This document shows, piece by piece, positions 1 to 5,177 of a stretch of DNA of 20,933 nucleotides. Under the pieces are notes generated by a model. That model was given only the letters and a program-made list of their open reading frames with translations, was not told where the DNA came from and made no database searches. The stretch is from a virus, in IMG/VR virus record IMGVR_UViG_3300010150_000235, positions 1-20,933 of that record. One strand, given 5' to 3'. Position 1 is the first letter of the stretch, and each line of letters begins with the position of its first letter. A program made the translations under genes and the position numbers.

Positions 1-48
1 ACTGAGTTTAAGAAAAAAGCTAGTCAATGGCCACTACGAAAGACGTAA
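1..48 (+). CDS. Possible 3' end of an upstream gene (partial)
   Basis: The first reading frame is open from the window edge to a TAA at 46-48 and encodes 15 residues (TEFKKKASQWPLRKT). It would overlap the start of the next gene by 22 nt, which fits the overlapping style of this operon. The residues are too few to assign a family. The second frame is also open here, and the third is closed by a TGA at 3-5, so the true end of the upstream gene could instead be at base 5. Treat this only as a candidate. Confidence 0.25.
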   Translation, partial: TEFKKKASQWPLRKT

Positions 49-311
49 AAAGGACGCCCTCTGGGCGGTTAGTGTACAGAGGAGAAACTTTTGGCGGATA
101 CAACAAGCCAAAAAGGACGCCCGGCAAGGCGAAAAAAAGCGCGGTCCTCGCAAAAAAAGGTAGTCAAGTTAAACTTGTCCGGTTCGGGGACTCCAAAATG
201 TCCATCAAAAAAGACCAGCCCGCCAGACGAAAAAGTTTCCGGGCTCGTCACAACTGTGACACGGCAAAAGACAAATTTAGCGCCAGATACTGGTCCTGTA
301 AAGCATGGTAA
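27..311 (+). CDS. Small basic conserved phage protein (94 aa), function unknown
   Basis: This 94-residue, strongly basic protein starts KDVKRTPSGRLVYRGETFGGYNKP and ends with a Cys/Trp segment (ARHNC...ARYWSCKAW). I recognise this from memory as a recurrent small protein of marine phage contigs, and the conserved opening supports the ATG at 27. The middle (about residues 40-70) contains VLAKKGSQVKLVRFGDSKMSIKK followed by PARRKSFRARH, the most family-like block. Two cysteines and three tryptophans or tyrosines near the C-terminus suggest a small fold rather than a disordered tail. It leads a run of Lys-rich small genes upstream of the neck genes, so a virion or assembly role is plausible but inferred. 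An overlapping open frame from a TTG at 91 is treated as an artefact of Lys-rich codons. Confidence 0.85.
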   Translation: MATTKDVKRTPSGRLVYRGETFGGYNKPKRTPGKAKKSAVLAKKGSQVKLVRFGDSKMSIKKDQPARRKSFRARHNCDTAKDKFSARYWSCKAW

Positions 312-318
312 AGAAGAT

Positions 319-501
319 ATGAAAATACTAGAACTTCTGGCTAAATTAGAAAAACACGAGGCTGAGTGTAACTTACGTTATCAACAGATCGAAGAAAAAC
401 TTTCTGATCATAAAAACTCGTTGAAAGCTTTTGATTTAAAACTTTGGGGACTAGCTGTTTTAATTTTAATAGCACCTTTTGTTGGAAAGTTATTAGGATA
501 G
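319..501 (+). CDS. XhlA/holin-like protein: coiled coil plus one C-terminal membrane helix (60 aa)
   Basis: From the ATG at 319 the product has 60 residues. Residues 1-40 form a charged helix with heptad-like spacing (LLAKLEKHEAECNLRYQQIEEKL). They are followed by DLKLWGLAVLILIAPFVGKLLG, a single membrane-spanning segment at about residues 42-58. This architecture matches the hemolysin XhlA-type and small phage holin-associated proteins, in which a cytoplasmic coiled coil is anchored by one C-terminal helix. The frame remains open upstream to a TTG at 91, but that extension would lie on top of the gene at 27-311 and reads as low-complexity Lys/Ser/Pro, so I use ATG 319. The start lies 7 nt past the upstream stop, preceded by a purine-rich AAAGAAG. 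Function as a holin or lysis accessory is inferred from architecture only. Confidence 0.75.
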   Translation: MKILELLAKLEKHEAECNLRYQQIEEKLSDHKNSLKAFDLKLWGLAVLILIAPFVGKLLG

Positions 502-505
502 TATA

Positions 506-691
506 ATGTCTTATTCTCGCAAATCTAAAAAGGCATCTCCAAAAAGCAAAGGCAGCAAAATATGTCCTTCTGGAAAAGCTTGGGCTAAACGTACTTTTGA
601 CACATATCCTTCAGCATATGCAAACATGGCGGCTTCTAAATACTGTAAAGACCCTAATTATGCCAAGAAAAGTAAGAGGAAAAAGGGATAA
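506..691 (+). CDS. Small Lys-rich conserved phage protein with paired cysteines (61 aa)
   Basis: This is a 61-residue protein with about 30% Lys+Arg (15 K, 3 R). Basic tails flank a compact core (residues 18-50) with the pattern K-I-C-P-x-G-K-A-W-A-K-R-x-F-x-x-Y-P-S-A-Y-A-N and a second cysteine in KYCKDP. The C-P-x-G-K-A...YPSAYAN...YC block recurs in small proteins of many marine phages. I do not know an established function. The two cysteines could pair or help bind a metal, but two are too few for a classical zinc finger alone. The ATG lies 4 nt past the upstream stop, and the gene ends in TAATG, overlapping the next start by one base. Confidence 0.85.
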   Translation: MSYSRKSKKASPKSKGSKICPSGKAWAKRTFDTYPSAYANMAASKYCKDPNYAKKSKRKKG

Positions 692-819
692 TGCTAAGTA
701 AAGGTAACAAACGAAAAGTTAAAAAGGTTGCAAGGGGCTTAAACAAAGCTTCAAAACTTCATGCCAAGCAGGCTAAAACTTTAAAAACAATGATTCGTTC
801 TCCTAGAAAGAAGAGCTAA
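691..819 (+). CDS. Very small highly basic protein (42 aa), function unknown
   Basis: This open frame runs from ATG 691 (one-base TAATG overlap with the gene upstream) to TAA 817-819, directly abutting the ATG of the next gene at 820. It encodes 42 residues, of which 16 are Lys or Arg (12 K, 4 R). There are no acidic residues, cysteines or tryptophans. The repeated pattern (KVKKVARGLNKASKLHAKQAKTLK) would form a basic helix, suitable for binding nucleic acid or the packaged genome. The exact packing between two good genes and the absence of any other frame here are the main support. It is short enough to be missed by length-filtered gene callers. No family is recognised with certainty. Confidence 0.7.
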   Translation: MLSKGNKRKVKKVARGLNKASKLHAKQAKTLKTMIRSPRKKS

Positions 820-1197
820 ATGGGTGAGCTAAAGAAATGGCGGGATCAAAACTGGGTTAGAATTGGAGCCGACGGCTCTATAAAAGGCCCTTGTGGCACG
901 TCTAAAAACAAAAAGAACCCTGATAGATGCTTGCCAGAAAGTAAAGCTCGCTCTCTTACTAAGGCTCAACGCAAAGCTACGGCTGCAAAAAAGAAACGTG
1001 CAGGATCAAAGGGTCAACAAGTAGTAAAGAACACTAAGGCAGCAACTGTTACAAATATGGCTAGAGGCGGTGAGCCCTCTGCAACTAAAGCAAAAAGACC
1101 TTTTCGGGGTAAGACCCCACCCGGAACTGTAGTAGCTAGGGGTTGTGGTGTAGTATTAAGTAGTAAACGTAAAAAAACGAAAGGATCAGTATCGTGA
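820..1197 (+). CDS. Basic conserved phage protein with N-terminal KW...RCLP module and C-terminal RGCG module (125 aa)
   Basis: This is a 125-residue basic protein that looks bipartite. Residues 1-65 (LKKWRDQNWVRI...GPCGTSKNKK...DRCLPESKARSLTKAQRKAT) resemble small phage and virus proteins carrying a KW...W...R(Y/C)LP...LT...AT pattern. I associate that pattern with the DUF5872/DUF6321-like group, from memory and not with certainty. Residues about 78-125 (MARGGE...RGKTPPGTVVARGCGVV...KRKKTKG) look like a second short module that I recall as a stand-alone small phage protein, so this may be a fusion. Three cysteines are visible (GPCG, RCLP, RGCG). The start abuts the stop of the gene upstream, and the stop overlaps the next gene's GTG start (GTGA). 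No function is established. Confidence 0.85.
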   Translation: MGELKKWRDQNWVRIGADGSIKGPCGTSKNKKNPDRCLPESKARSLTKAQRKATAAKKKRAGSKGQQVVKNTKAATVTNMARGGEPSATKAKRPFRGKTPPGTVVARGCGVVLSSKRKKTKGSVS

Positions 1198-1421
1198 AAA
1201 AGAAGATGAAAAGCAAAGGCTACCGAAGTGGTGGTAAAGTTAAGAAGATGTCTAAAGGCGGAGCCGCAGGCGGTAAAAAAGTTCGCCGTATGTCTAAAGG
1301 TGGAGCCGCTGGTGGTAAAAAAGTAATGCGTATGTCAAAAGGTGGAGCCGCTGGTGGTAAGAAATCACTTGCTTCAGCAAGAGCATCACTTCCCGCTGGT
1401 TATAAGATAGTTAAAAAATAA
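1194..1421 (+). CDS. Lys/Gly-rich protein with three tandem 14-residue repeats (75 aa)
   Basis: The frame starts at a GTG (1194) overlapping the upstream TGA; an ATG at 1206 is an alternative that removes four residues. The centre consists of three tandem copies of a 14-residue unit, MSKGGAAGGKKVRR and variants, encoded by 42-bp DNA repeats. The C-terminus (SLASARASLPAGYKIVKK) is unique. The KGG steps recall the KGG motifs in the large proteins at the other end of the operon. There is no cysteine and no hydrophobic core, so the protein is probably flexible and cationic, perhaps binding nucleic acid or decorating another virion component. No family is recognised. Copy number of such a repeat may vary between relatives. 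Confidence 0.7.
   Translation: MKKKMKSKGYRSGGKVKKMSKGGAAGGKKVRRMSKGGAAGGKKVMRMSKGGAAGGKKSLASARASLPAGYKIVKK
1248..1373 (+). repeat. Three tandem 42-bp repeats coding a Lys/Gly-rich 14-mer
   Basis: Units start at 1248, 1290 and 1332, each 42 bp, each beginning ATG-TC(T/A)-AAA-GG and encoding MSKGGAAGGKK plus three variable residues. Units two and three are nearly identical in their first 33 bases, while unit one differs at a few third positions. The period preserves the reading frame. Confidence 0.9.
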
Positions 1422-1424
1422 AAT

Positions 1425-2099
1425 ATGGCATATTTACATAGCAATATTCCTTATTTCAAGGCATGGGTTCGTCGTGAATATACTCATAACCATGAGGCGT
1501 ATCACGGCGAATTTCTTCATGCTATGGTCATTGGTGTAACAACAATACCAAACCGATCTTTAAGTTTTCAAGTAATTTTTACTGGAAGTGAGGCAGAAGG
1601 AGAGAAAGAGGACACCGTACACGGTGGAGCTATGTGGGCTCGTATGCCAATAACTGCACTTGTTGCCGACATTCCTTTAGAAGAATGGCCAGAACCGATG
1701 GAAACATATGATGCACAACCTTGGGACTGTGCTTCTCATTATAACTCTGTTTATGTTATGGATAGGACCACCCCATGTCCTTGGATGGCTAAAATAGATG
1801 GTAAAATGCACCCGGCAAAGTATTTATTTACTGTAGATTACACTGAGAGTGAAATCGCTGATGATCCGGCACAACACAAACAAAATCACGTTCTTCAACT
1901 GTTAGATGCAGGAGAATGGACGGGCAATATTGTTGCGTTACCTAATAACCGTGTGCGCGTAACACACCCTGCATGGTTTCAAACAGGAGAGGGCGCTCCT
2001 GACTTCAAGCCATCTCAGCATATACATTATTCAAAATCTGAGTTAGACTACACACTAGATGTTAACAAGGTTTTTGATAACCTTTACAACGAGGAATAA
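1425..2099 (+). CDS. Conserved marine phage protein, function unknown (224 aa)
   Basis: The 224-residue product begins MAYLHSNIPYFKAWVRREYTHNH and contains HGGAMWARMPITALV at about residues 66-81, both of which I remember from hypothetical proteins of marine phages. It is rich in aromatic residues and histidine, acidic overall in the C-terminal half (YTESEIADD, KSELDYTLDVNKVFDN), and looks like a single globular domain. I see no signal peptide, membrane helix or catalytic signature. It lies directly before the P22 gp4-like adaptor gene (1-nt gap), so a role in head completion or neck assembly is possible by position. The start is 3 nt past the upstream stop and is confirmed by the conserved N-terminus. 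Confidence 0.9.
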   Translation: MAYLHSNIPYFKAWVRREYTHNHEAYHGEFLHAMVIGVTTIPNRSLSFQVIFTGSEAEGEKEDTVHGGAMWARMPITALVADIPLEEWPEPMETYDAQPWDCASHYNSVYVMDRTTPCPWMAKIDGKMHPAKYLFTVDYTESEIADDPAQHKQNHVLQLLDAGEWTGNIVALPNNRVRVTHPAWFQTGEGAPDFKPSQHIHYSKSELDYTLDVNKVFDNLYNEE

Positions 2100-2100
2100 A

Positions 2101-2769
2101 ATGGCTGTTTCAAGTAGCAAAGATTTTGAACTAGATGTAGCTGAATACGTCGAAGAAGCTTTTGAACGTTGCGGCTTAGAAGTTCGCACGGGTTATGACT
2201 TAAAATCAGCAAAACGTTCTCTTAATCTTTTGTTAGCAGAGTGGGCTAATCGCGGCCTAAACCAATGGACTATAAAACAACGAACTCTTACAACGGTTCA
2301 GGCAGACGGCAACTATGACTTAGGGGCGGACGTTATAGATATTTTGTCTGTTGTTGTTCAACGGGACGGAACTGATTACTCGCTAACCCGTCTAAGTAGG
2401 GATGGTTACTTAACAATACCCAACAAGACAACTCAAGGAAGAGTTAACCAGTTTTTCTTAGACAGGCAACTTACCCCTGTTTTAAACGTTTGGCCCGTTC
2501 CAGATAATTCTACAGATGTAATATACTACAATGCTTTGACACGAATGGACGATGCTGACATATACACTAATACTATGGACCTTCCTTTTAGGTTTTATCC
2601 TTGTTTAGCTGCGGGTTTAGCTTACTATATTGCTCTAAAAAGAGCCCCAAACCGCGTTCAAATGCTTAAAGCAATGTATGAAGAAGAATTTGATCGTGCT
2701 GCTACAGAAGATCGTGATAGGTCCTCTTTCAATGTTGTTCCAAACTATCAATATTATAGGACAAACTAA
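2101..2769 (+). CDS. P22 gp4-like head-to-tail adaptor / tail accessory factor
   Basis: The product has 222 residues from ATG 2101, one nt after the upstream stop and preceded by GAGGA. The same frame is open to an ATG at 2059, but that would overlap the upstream gene and prepend an unrelated MLTRFLITF segment. Features typical of P22 tail accessory factor gp4 relatives are visible: an N-terminal helix with YDLKSAKRSLNLLLAEWANRGLNQWT (residues 32-57); LTRLSRDGYLTIPNKTTQGRVNQFF (95-119), where the P-N-K-x-x-Q-G-R-P/V block is diagnostic; WPVPD (131-135); and LPFRFYPCLAAGLAYYIALKRAP (161-183). In P22, gp4 binds the portal ring after packaging and recruits the tail. A homologue supports a short-tailed phage. 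The length is near that of marine relatives and longer than P22 gp4. Confidence 0.85.
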   Translation: MAVSSSKDFELDVAEYVEEAFERCGLEVRTGYDLKSAKRSLNLLLAEWANRGLNQWTIKQRTLTTVQADGNYDLGADVIDILSVVVQRDGTDYSLTRLSRDGYLTIPNKTTQGRVNQFFLDRQLTPVLNVWPVPDNSTDVIYYNALTRMDDADIYTNTMDLPFRFYPCLAAGLAYYIALKRAPNRVQMLKAMYEEEFDRAATEDRDRSSFNVVPNYQYYRTN

Positions 2770-3077
2770 TGGCAAAGTTTGCATCTGGAAAAAATTCTTA
2801 CGCAATCTCTGACCGATCTGGTTTTCGGTATCGGTATAAAGATATGCGGAAAGAATGGAACGGTCTTCTTGTTGGTCCAGATGAGTTTGAACCTAAACAA
2901 CCACAACTAGGTCCTTTTAGAAAAGTTAATGACCCGGAATCTCTTCAAGACGCAAGACCCGACAGAGTTGAACCTTTTGACGTTTATATTGGGCTTCCTT
3001 TAGTAGAAGCTCCTAGCCTAACACCTGTTCCCAGAGGAACCACTGGTTTAGGAGAAGTGACGGTGACCATAACATGA
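2769..3077 (+). CDS. Conserved small structural-cluster protein with VTVTIT C-terminus (102 aa)
   Basis: This 102-residue protein begins MAKFASGKNSYAISDRSGFRYRYKDMRKEWNGLLVGPDEFEPKQPQ, a pattern I recall from conserved hypothetical proteins next to neck genes in marine phages. The RSGF.Y....M..EWNG..VG..EFE.K.PQ block is the likely folded part. The C-terminus (PRGTTGLGEVTVTIT) looks like an appended strand. It is similar to the end of the 98-residue protein at 11949-12245 and to the repeat in the gene at 4465. It overlaps its neighbours at both ends (TAATG at the start, ATGA at the stop), implying translational coupling with the two adaptor genes. A minor virion component of the neck or tail is a positional inference. 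Confidence 0.85.
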   Translation: MAKFASGKNSYAISDRSGFRYRYKDMRKEWNGLLVGPDEFEPKQPQLGPFRKVNDPESLQDARPDRVEPFDVYIGLPLVEAPSLTPVPRGTTGLGEVTVTIT

Positions 3078-3724
3078 GCTTTACATATTCAGAATTAAAA
3101 CAAGCAATACAGGATTACGCGGACAATACGGAAACTTCTTTTGTAAATAACTTACCTGTATTTATAAAACAGGCGGAAGAACGCATTTTAAAAAGTGTTC
3201 AATTAAGTCTTTTTAGAAAAAATGTTTCGGGAGTAATGTCTAGTTCAAATAAGTTTTTAGCTTGTCCAACGGATTTTTTAGCACCTTTTTCTTTAGCTTT
3301 CGTAGATTCAAGCAGTAATTATGTGTTTTTAGATTTTAAAGAAAATGATTTTATTCAATCTTTTAACCCAAACCCTGCAACTACAGGAAGCCCGCGTTTC
3401 TATGGTGTTTTTGACATAGATAATTTTATTATAGGACCTACACCAAATTCAAGTTATAATGTTGAACTTCATTATTATTACAGACCAGCAAGTTTAACCA
3501 GTTTGGCAAGTAGCGGCACAACGTGGCTAAGTGAAAACGCCTCTATTGCTATGTTATATGGCAGTTTGGTCGAAGGTTATACCTATATGAAGGGTGATGC
3601 AGACATGATGGCTTTGTACGAAAAGAGGTTTATGGAGTCAATTATGGGCTTAAAAGGTCTTGGAGAATCAAAAGAGGTGACGGACGAGTACCGCACTGGA
3701 GTAGTAAGGAGACCTAAACAATGA
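3074..3724 (+). CDS. SU10-type head-tail adaptor protein
   Basis: This 216-residue protein opens with SFTYSELKQAIQDYADNTETSFVNNLPVFIKQAEERILKSVQL, the helical N-terminus of adaptor proteins like that of podovirus phi-SU10. The middle, with FLACPTDFLAPFSL, FLDFKENDFIQSFNP and FIIGPTPNSSYNVELHYYYRP (about residues 60-138), is characteristic. Alternating strands there would form the barrel-like domain, followed by helices (SENASIAMLYGSLVEGYTYMKGDADMMALYEKRF). Adaptors of this family sit under the portal and link it to the tail. Together with the gp4-like gene, this gives two candidate neck-ring proteins. The gene starts in an ATGA overlap and ends in another. Family identity is from memory of marine phage annotations; the fold assignment is inference. 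Confidence 0.8.
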   Translation: MSFTYSELKQAIQDYADNTETSFVNNLPVFIKQAEERILKSVQLSLFRKNVSGVMSSSNKFLACPTDFLAPFSLAFVDSSSNYVFLDFKENDFIQSFNPNPATTGSPRFYGVFDIDNFIIGPTPNSSYNVELHYYYRPASLTSLASSGTTWLSENASIAMLYGSLVEGYTYMKGDADMMALYEKRFMESIMGLKGLGESKEVTDEYRTGVVRRPKQ

Positions 3725-4020
3725 GTCTTCCAGCCTTAGATATGAGTCTTTCAGAAAATTTTTCTGTAAAGGTACATACTTCCGAGGGGCGTGGTTTTAC
3801 CCCAGAAGAAATTGCTGAACGTTGCGCGGATAAAATAATTTCTGTTTCAAACAACGCGCATCCTGCAATACAAGAGCAGGCTCGTGCTTTTAAAGCTCAA
3901 ATAGTTAAGTTAATAGAGTTTTATTTGACGGAAGCTGTTAAAAATGACAGAACTACTGTATATAATGCATTAACCGACGCAGGACACCCAGAGCTTGCAT
4001 CACTCATAAGGAGATTGTGA
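3721..4020 (+). CDS. Conserved small helical phage protein, function unknown (99 aa)
   Basis: This is a 99-residue, mainly helical protein. The recognisable block is GRGFTPEEIAERCADKIISVSNNAHPAIQEQARAFK (residues 23-58), followed by a long helix LIEFYLTEAVKNDRTTVYNALTDAGHPELASLIRRL. It is a recurrent companion of the adaptor genes in marine phage contigs, annotated as hypothetical. The single cysteine and absence of membrane segments say little. The ATG is preceded by AAGGAG at 3706-3711 (9 nt spacing) and overlaps the upstream stop (ATGA). By position it may be a minor neck protein or an assembly factor. Confidence 0.85.
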   Translation: MSLPALDMSLSENFSVKVHTSEGRGFTPEEIAERCADKIISVSNNAHPAIQEQARAFKAQIVKLIEFYLTEAVKNDRTTVYNALTDAGHPELASLIRRL

Positions 4021-4021
4021 C

Positions 4022-4465
4022 ATGGCCTTTTCAGGTAACTTCATGTGTACGAGCTTTAAGAAAGAGCTTCTTGAGGCCAAGCACAATTTTTTAAACAGCG
4101 GAGGAAGCACTTTTCAGCTTGCTTTGTACACGAATAGTGCGTCTTTTACCGCAGCTACCACTGCTTACACTACAAGTAATGAGATTAGTAACACTGCTGG
4201 TAGCGCATACTCCGCCAAAGGTAATACTTTGACGCGAGTTGACCCTTCAACTTCTGGAACTACGGCCCTTACAGATTTTGCAGATTCCTCTTGGTCTTCT
4301 GCTAGTTTTACGGCTCGCGGAGCTTTGGTATTTAATGACAGTGCGTCAGGAGACCCTTCTGTAGTTGTTTTAGATTTTGGTGCAGATAAAACAGCAAGTA
4401 ATGGAACATTTACCGTTGTTTTTCCTACAGCAGACGCAAGTAACGCGATTATTCGGATAGCCTAA
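4022..4465 (+). CDS. Probable virion structural protein, beta-rich (147 aa)
   Basis: This 147-residue protein is rich in Ser, Thr and Ala, beginning MAFSGNFMCTSFKKELLEAKHNFLNSGGSTFQLALYTNSASFTAATTAYTTSNEIS and ending VVFPTADASNAIIRIA. This N- and C-terminal signature is one I recognise from many marine phages, where it is usually called a structural or hypothetical protein. Short alternating hydrophobic stretches (FQLALYT, SFTARGALVFND, VVVLDFGADKT, GTFTVVFP) suggest a beta-sandwich. The ATG follows a good AAGGAG at 4008-4013. The TAATG stop/start overlap couples it to the repeat protein downstream. It could be a tail, decoration or fibre-network protein; I cannot choose from sequence alone. 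Confidence 0.85.
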   Translation: MAFSGNFMCTSFKKELLEAKHNFLNSGGSTFQLALYTNSASFTAATTAYTTSNEISNTAGSAYSAKGNTLTRVDPSTSGTTALTDFADSSWSSASFTARGALVFNDSASGDPSVVVLDFGADKTASNGTFTVVFPTADASNAIIRIA

Positions 4466-5166
4466 TGACGGATATTATCGTTCCTCTCTCTGGTTGGGGT
4501 CGAGGAACGTGGGGTCAACTCTCTTGGGGCCAAGACTCTATTACAAACACAGGCGCAACGGGACAAACAGGTTCTGTAACGGTTGTTGCAACAGCTAATG
4601 TCCCTGCTACTGGACTAGCGGGAACAGGTTCTGTAGGTTCTGTCACTGTAACGGCAGATGCAAATATTAACGCCACTGGAATAGCAGCAACAGGTTCTGT
4701 GGGTTCTGCCACTGTAACGGCAGACGCAAATATTAATGCCACTGGAATAGCGGGCACGGGCTCTGTAGGCTCGGTCACTGTAACAGCAGACGCAAATATT
4801 AACGCTACGGGTGTAGCGGGAACAGGTTCTGTAGGTTCTGTTGTCGTCACAGCGGACGCCAATATAACCGTTACTGGCGTAGCAGCAACGGGCTCTGTAG
4901 GTTCTGTCATTGCAACGGCAGACGCAAATATTAACGCTACGGGTGTAACGGGAACGGGCTCCGTAGGGTCAGTTACCATCTCTGTAAGTAACGATGTGTC
5001 TGTAACAGGCGTGGCAGCCACAGGTGGTGTTGGTCAGGTTCTTGTTTGGGGAAGTATTGTCCCAGATCAAAATCCGGGGTATAGTACCGTAACGCCGTCT
5101 CAAGTTCCGGGGTATAGTACCACAACGCCGTCTCAATCTCCCGGATGGACAAAAATTGCAGCGTAA
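4465..5166 (+). CDS. Repeat protein with Trp-rich start, 22-residue repeats and Pro/Tyr C-terminal repeats (233 aa)
   Basis: The 233-residue product has three parts. Residues 10-22 read GWGRGTWGQLSWG, a Trp/Gly motif also found in the large tail protein at 10027-11952. Residues about 54-185 are six 22-residue repeats of the type TGSVGSVTVTADANINATGVAG, with degenerate copies on both sides (from about residue 35, and TGGVGQV at 186). The regular alternation of V/T with N/D and G suggests one beta hairpin per repeat in an extended fibre or stacked solenoid. Residues 202-233 hold an 11-residue repeat (QNPGYSTVTPS, QVPGYSTTTPS, then QSPGWTKIA). No enzyme signature or membrane helix is visible. 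Placed just before the tail fibre gene, it may be a fibre-associated or virion surface protein (inference). Confidence 0.85.
   Translation: MTDIIVPLSGWGRGTWGQLSWGQDSITNTGATGQTGSVTVVATANVPATGLAGTGSVGSVTVTADANINATGIAATGSVGSATVTADANINATGIAGTGSVGSVTVTADANINATGVAGTGSVGSVVVTADANITVTGVAATGSVGSVIATADANINATGVTGTGSVGSVTISVSNDVSVTGVAATGGVGQVLVWGSIVPDQNPGYSTVTPSQVPGYSTTTPSQSPGWTKIAA
4624..5019 (+). repeat. Six tandem 66-bp coding repeats
   Basis: Units begin at 4624, 4690, 4756, 4822, 4888 and 4954. Each is 66 bp and starts with ACA or ACG followed by GG(T/C)TC(T/C)GT. Each encodes a TGSVGS-type 22-mer with the core GCAGA(C/T)GCAAATATTAA(C/T)GC in several units. Copies differ mainly at third positions and at a few residues, so the array is divergent enough to be stable yet could recombine. 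A degenerate copy continues at 5020. Confidence 0.9.
5068..5160 (+). repeat. Two and a half 33-bp Pro/Tyr-coding repeats
   Basis: Units at 5068-5100 and 5101-5133 differ at only a few bases and encode Q(N/V)PGYST(V/T)TPS. A third, diverged unit from 5134 encodes QSPGWTKIA. They form the C-terminal tail of the repeat protein. Confidence 0.85.
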
Positions 5167-5177
5167 GGATTTAAAAC

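Noticed and set aside
91-318. TTG-initiated extension of the coiled-coil/membrane gene upstream to base 91
   Set aside because: It lies on top of the conserved gene at 27-311, has a rare start, and its residues are low-complexity Lys/Ser/Pro/Arg. The frame is open only because of the Lys-rich DNA.
2059-2100. Earlier ATG for the gp4-like gene
   Set aside because: The extra 14 residues do not resemble the family, overlap the conserved 224-residue gene, and a ribosome binding site (GAGGA) with ATG at 2101 fits better.
4515-5021. Long open frame on the opposite strand over the 66-bp repeats
   Set aside because: It reproduces the repeat period (EPTEPVxATPVALIFASAVTV) and exists because one repeat unit has no stop in that frame; no start context or neighbours support it.
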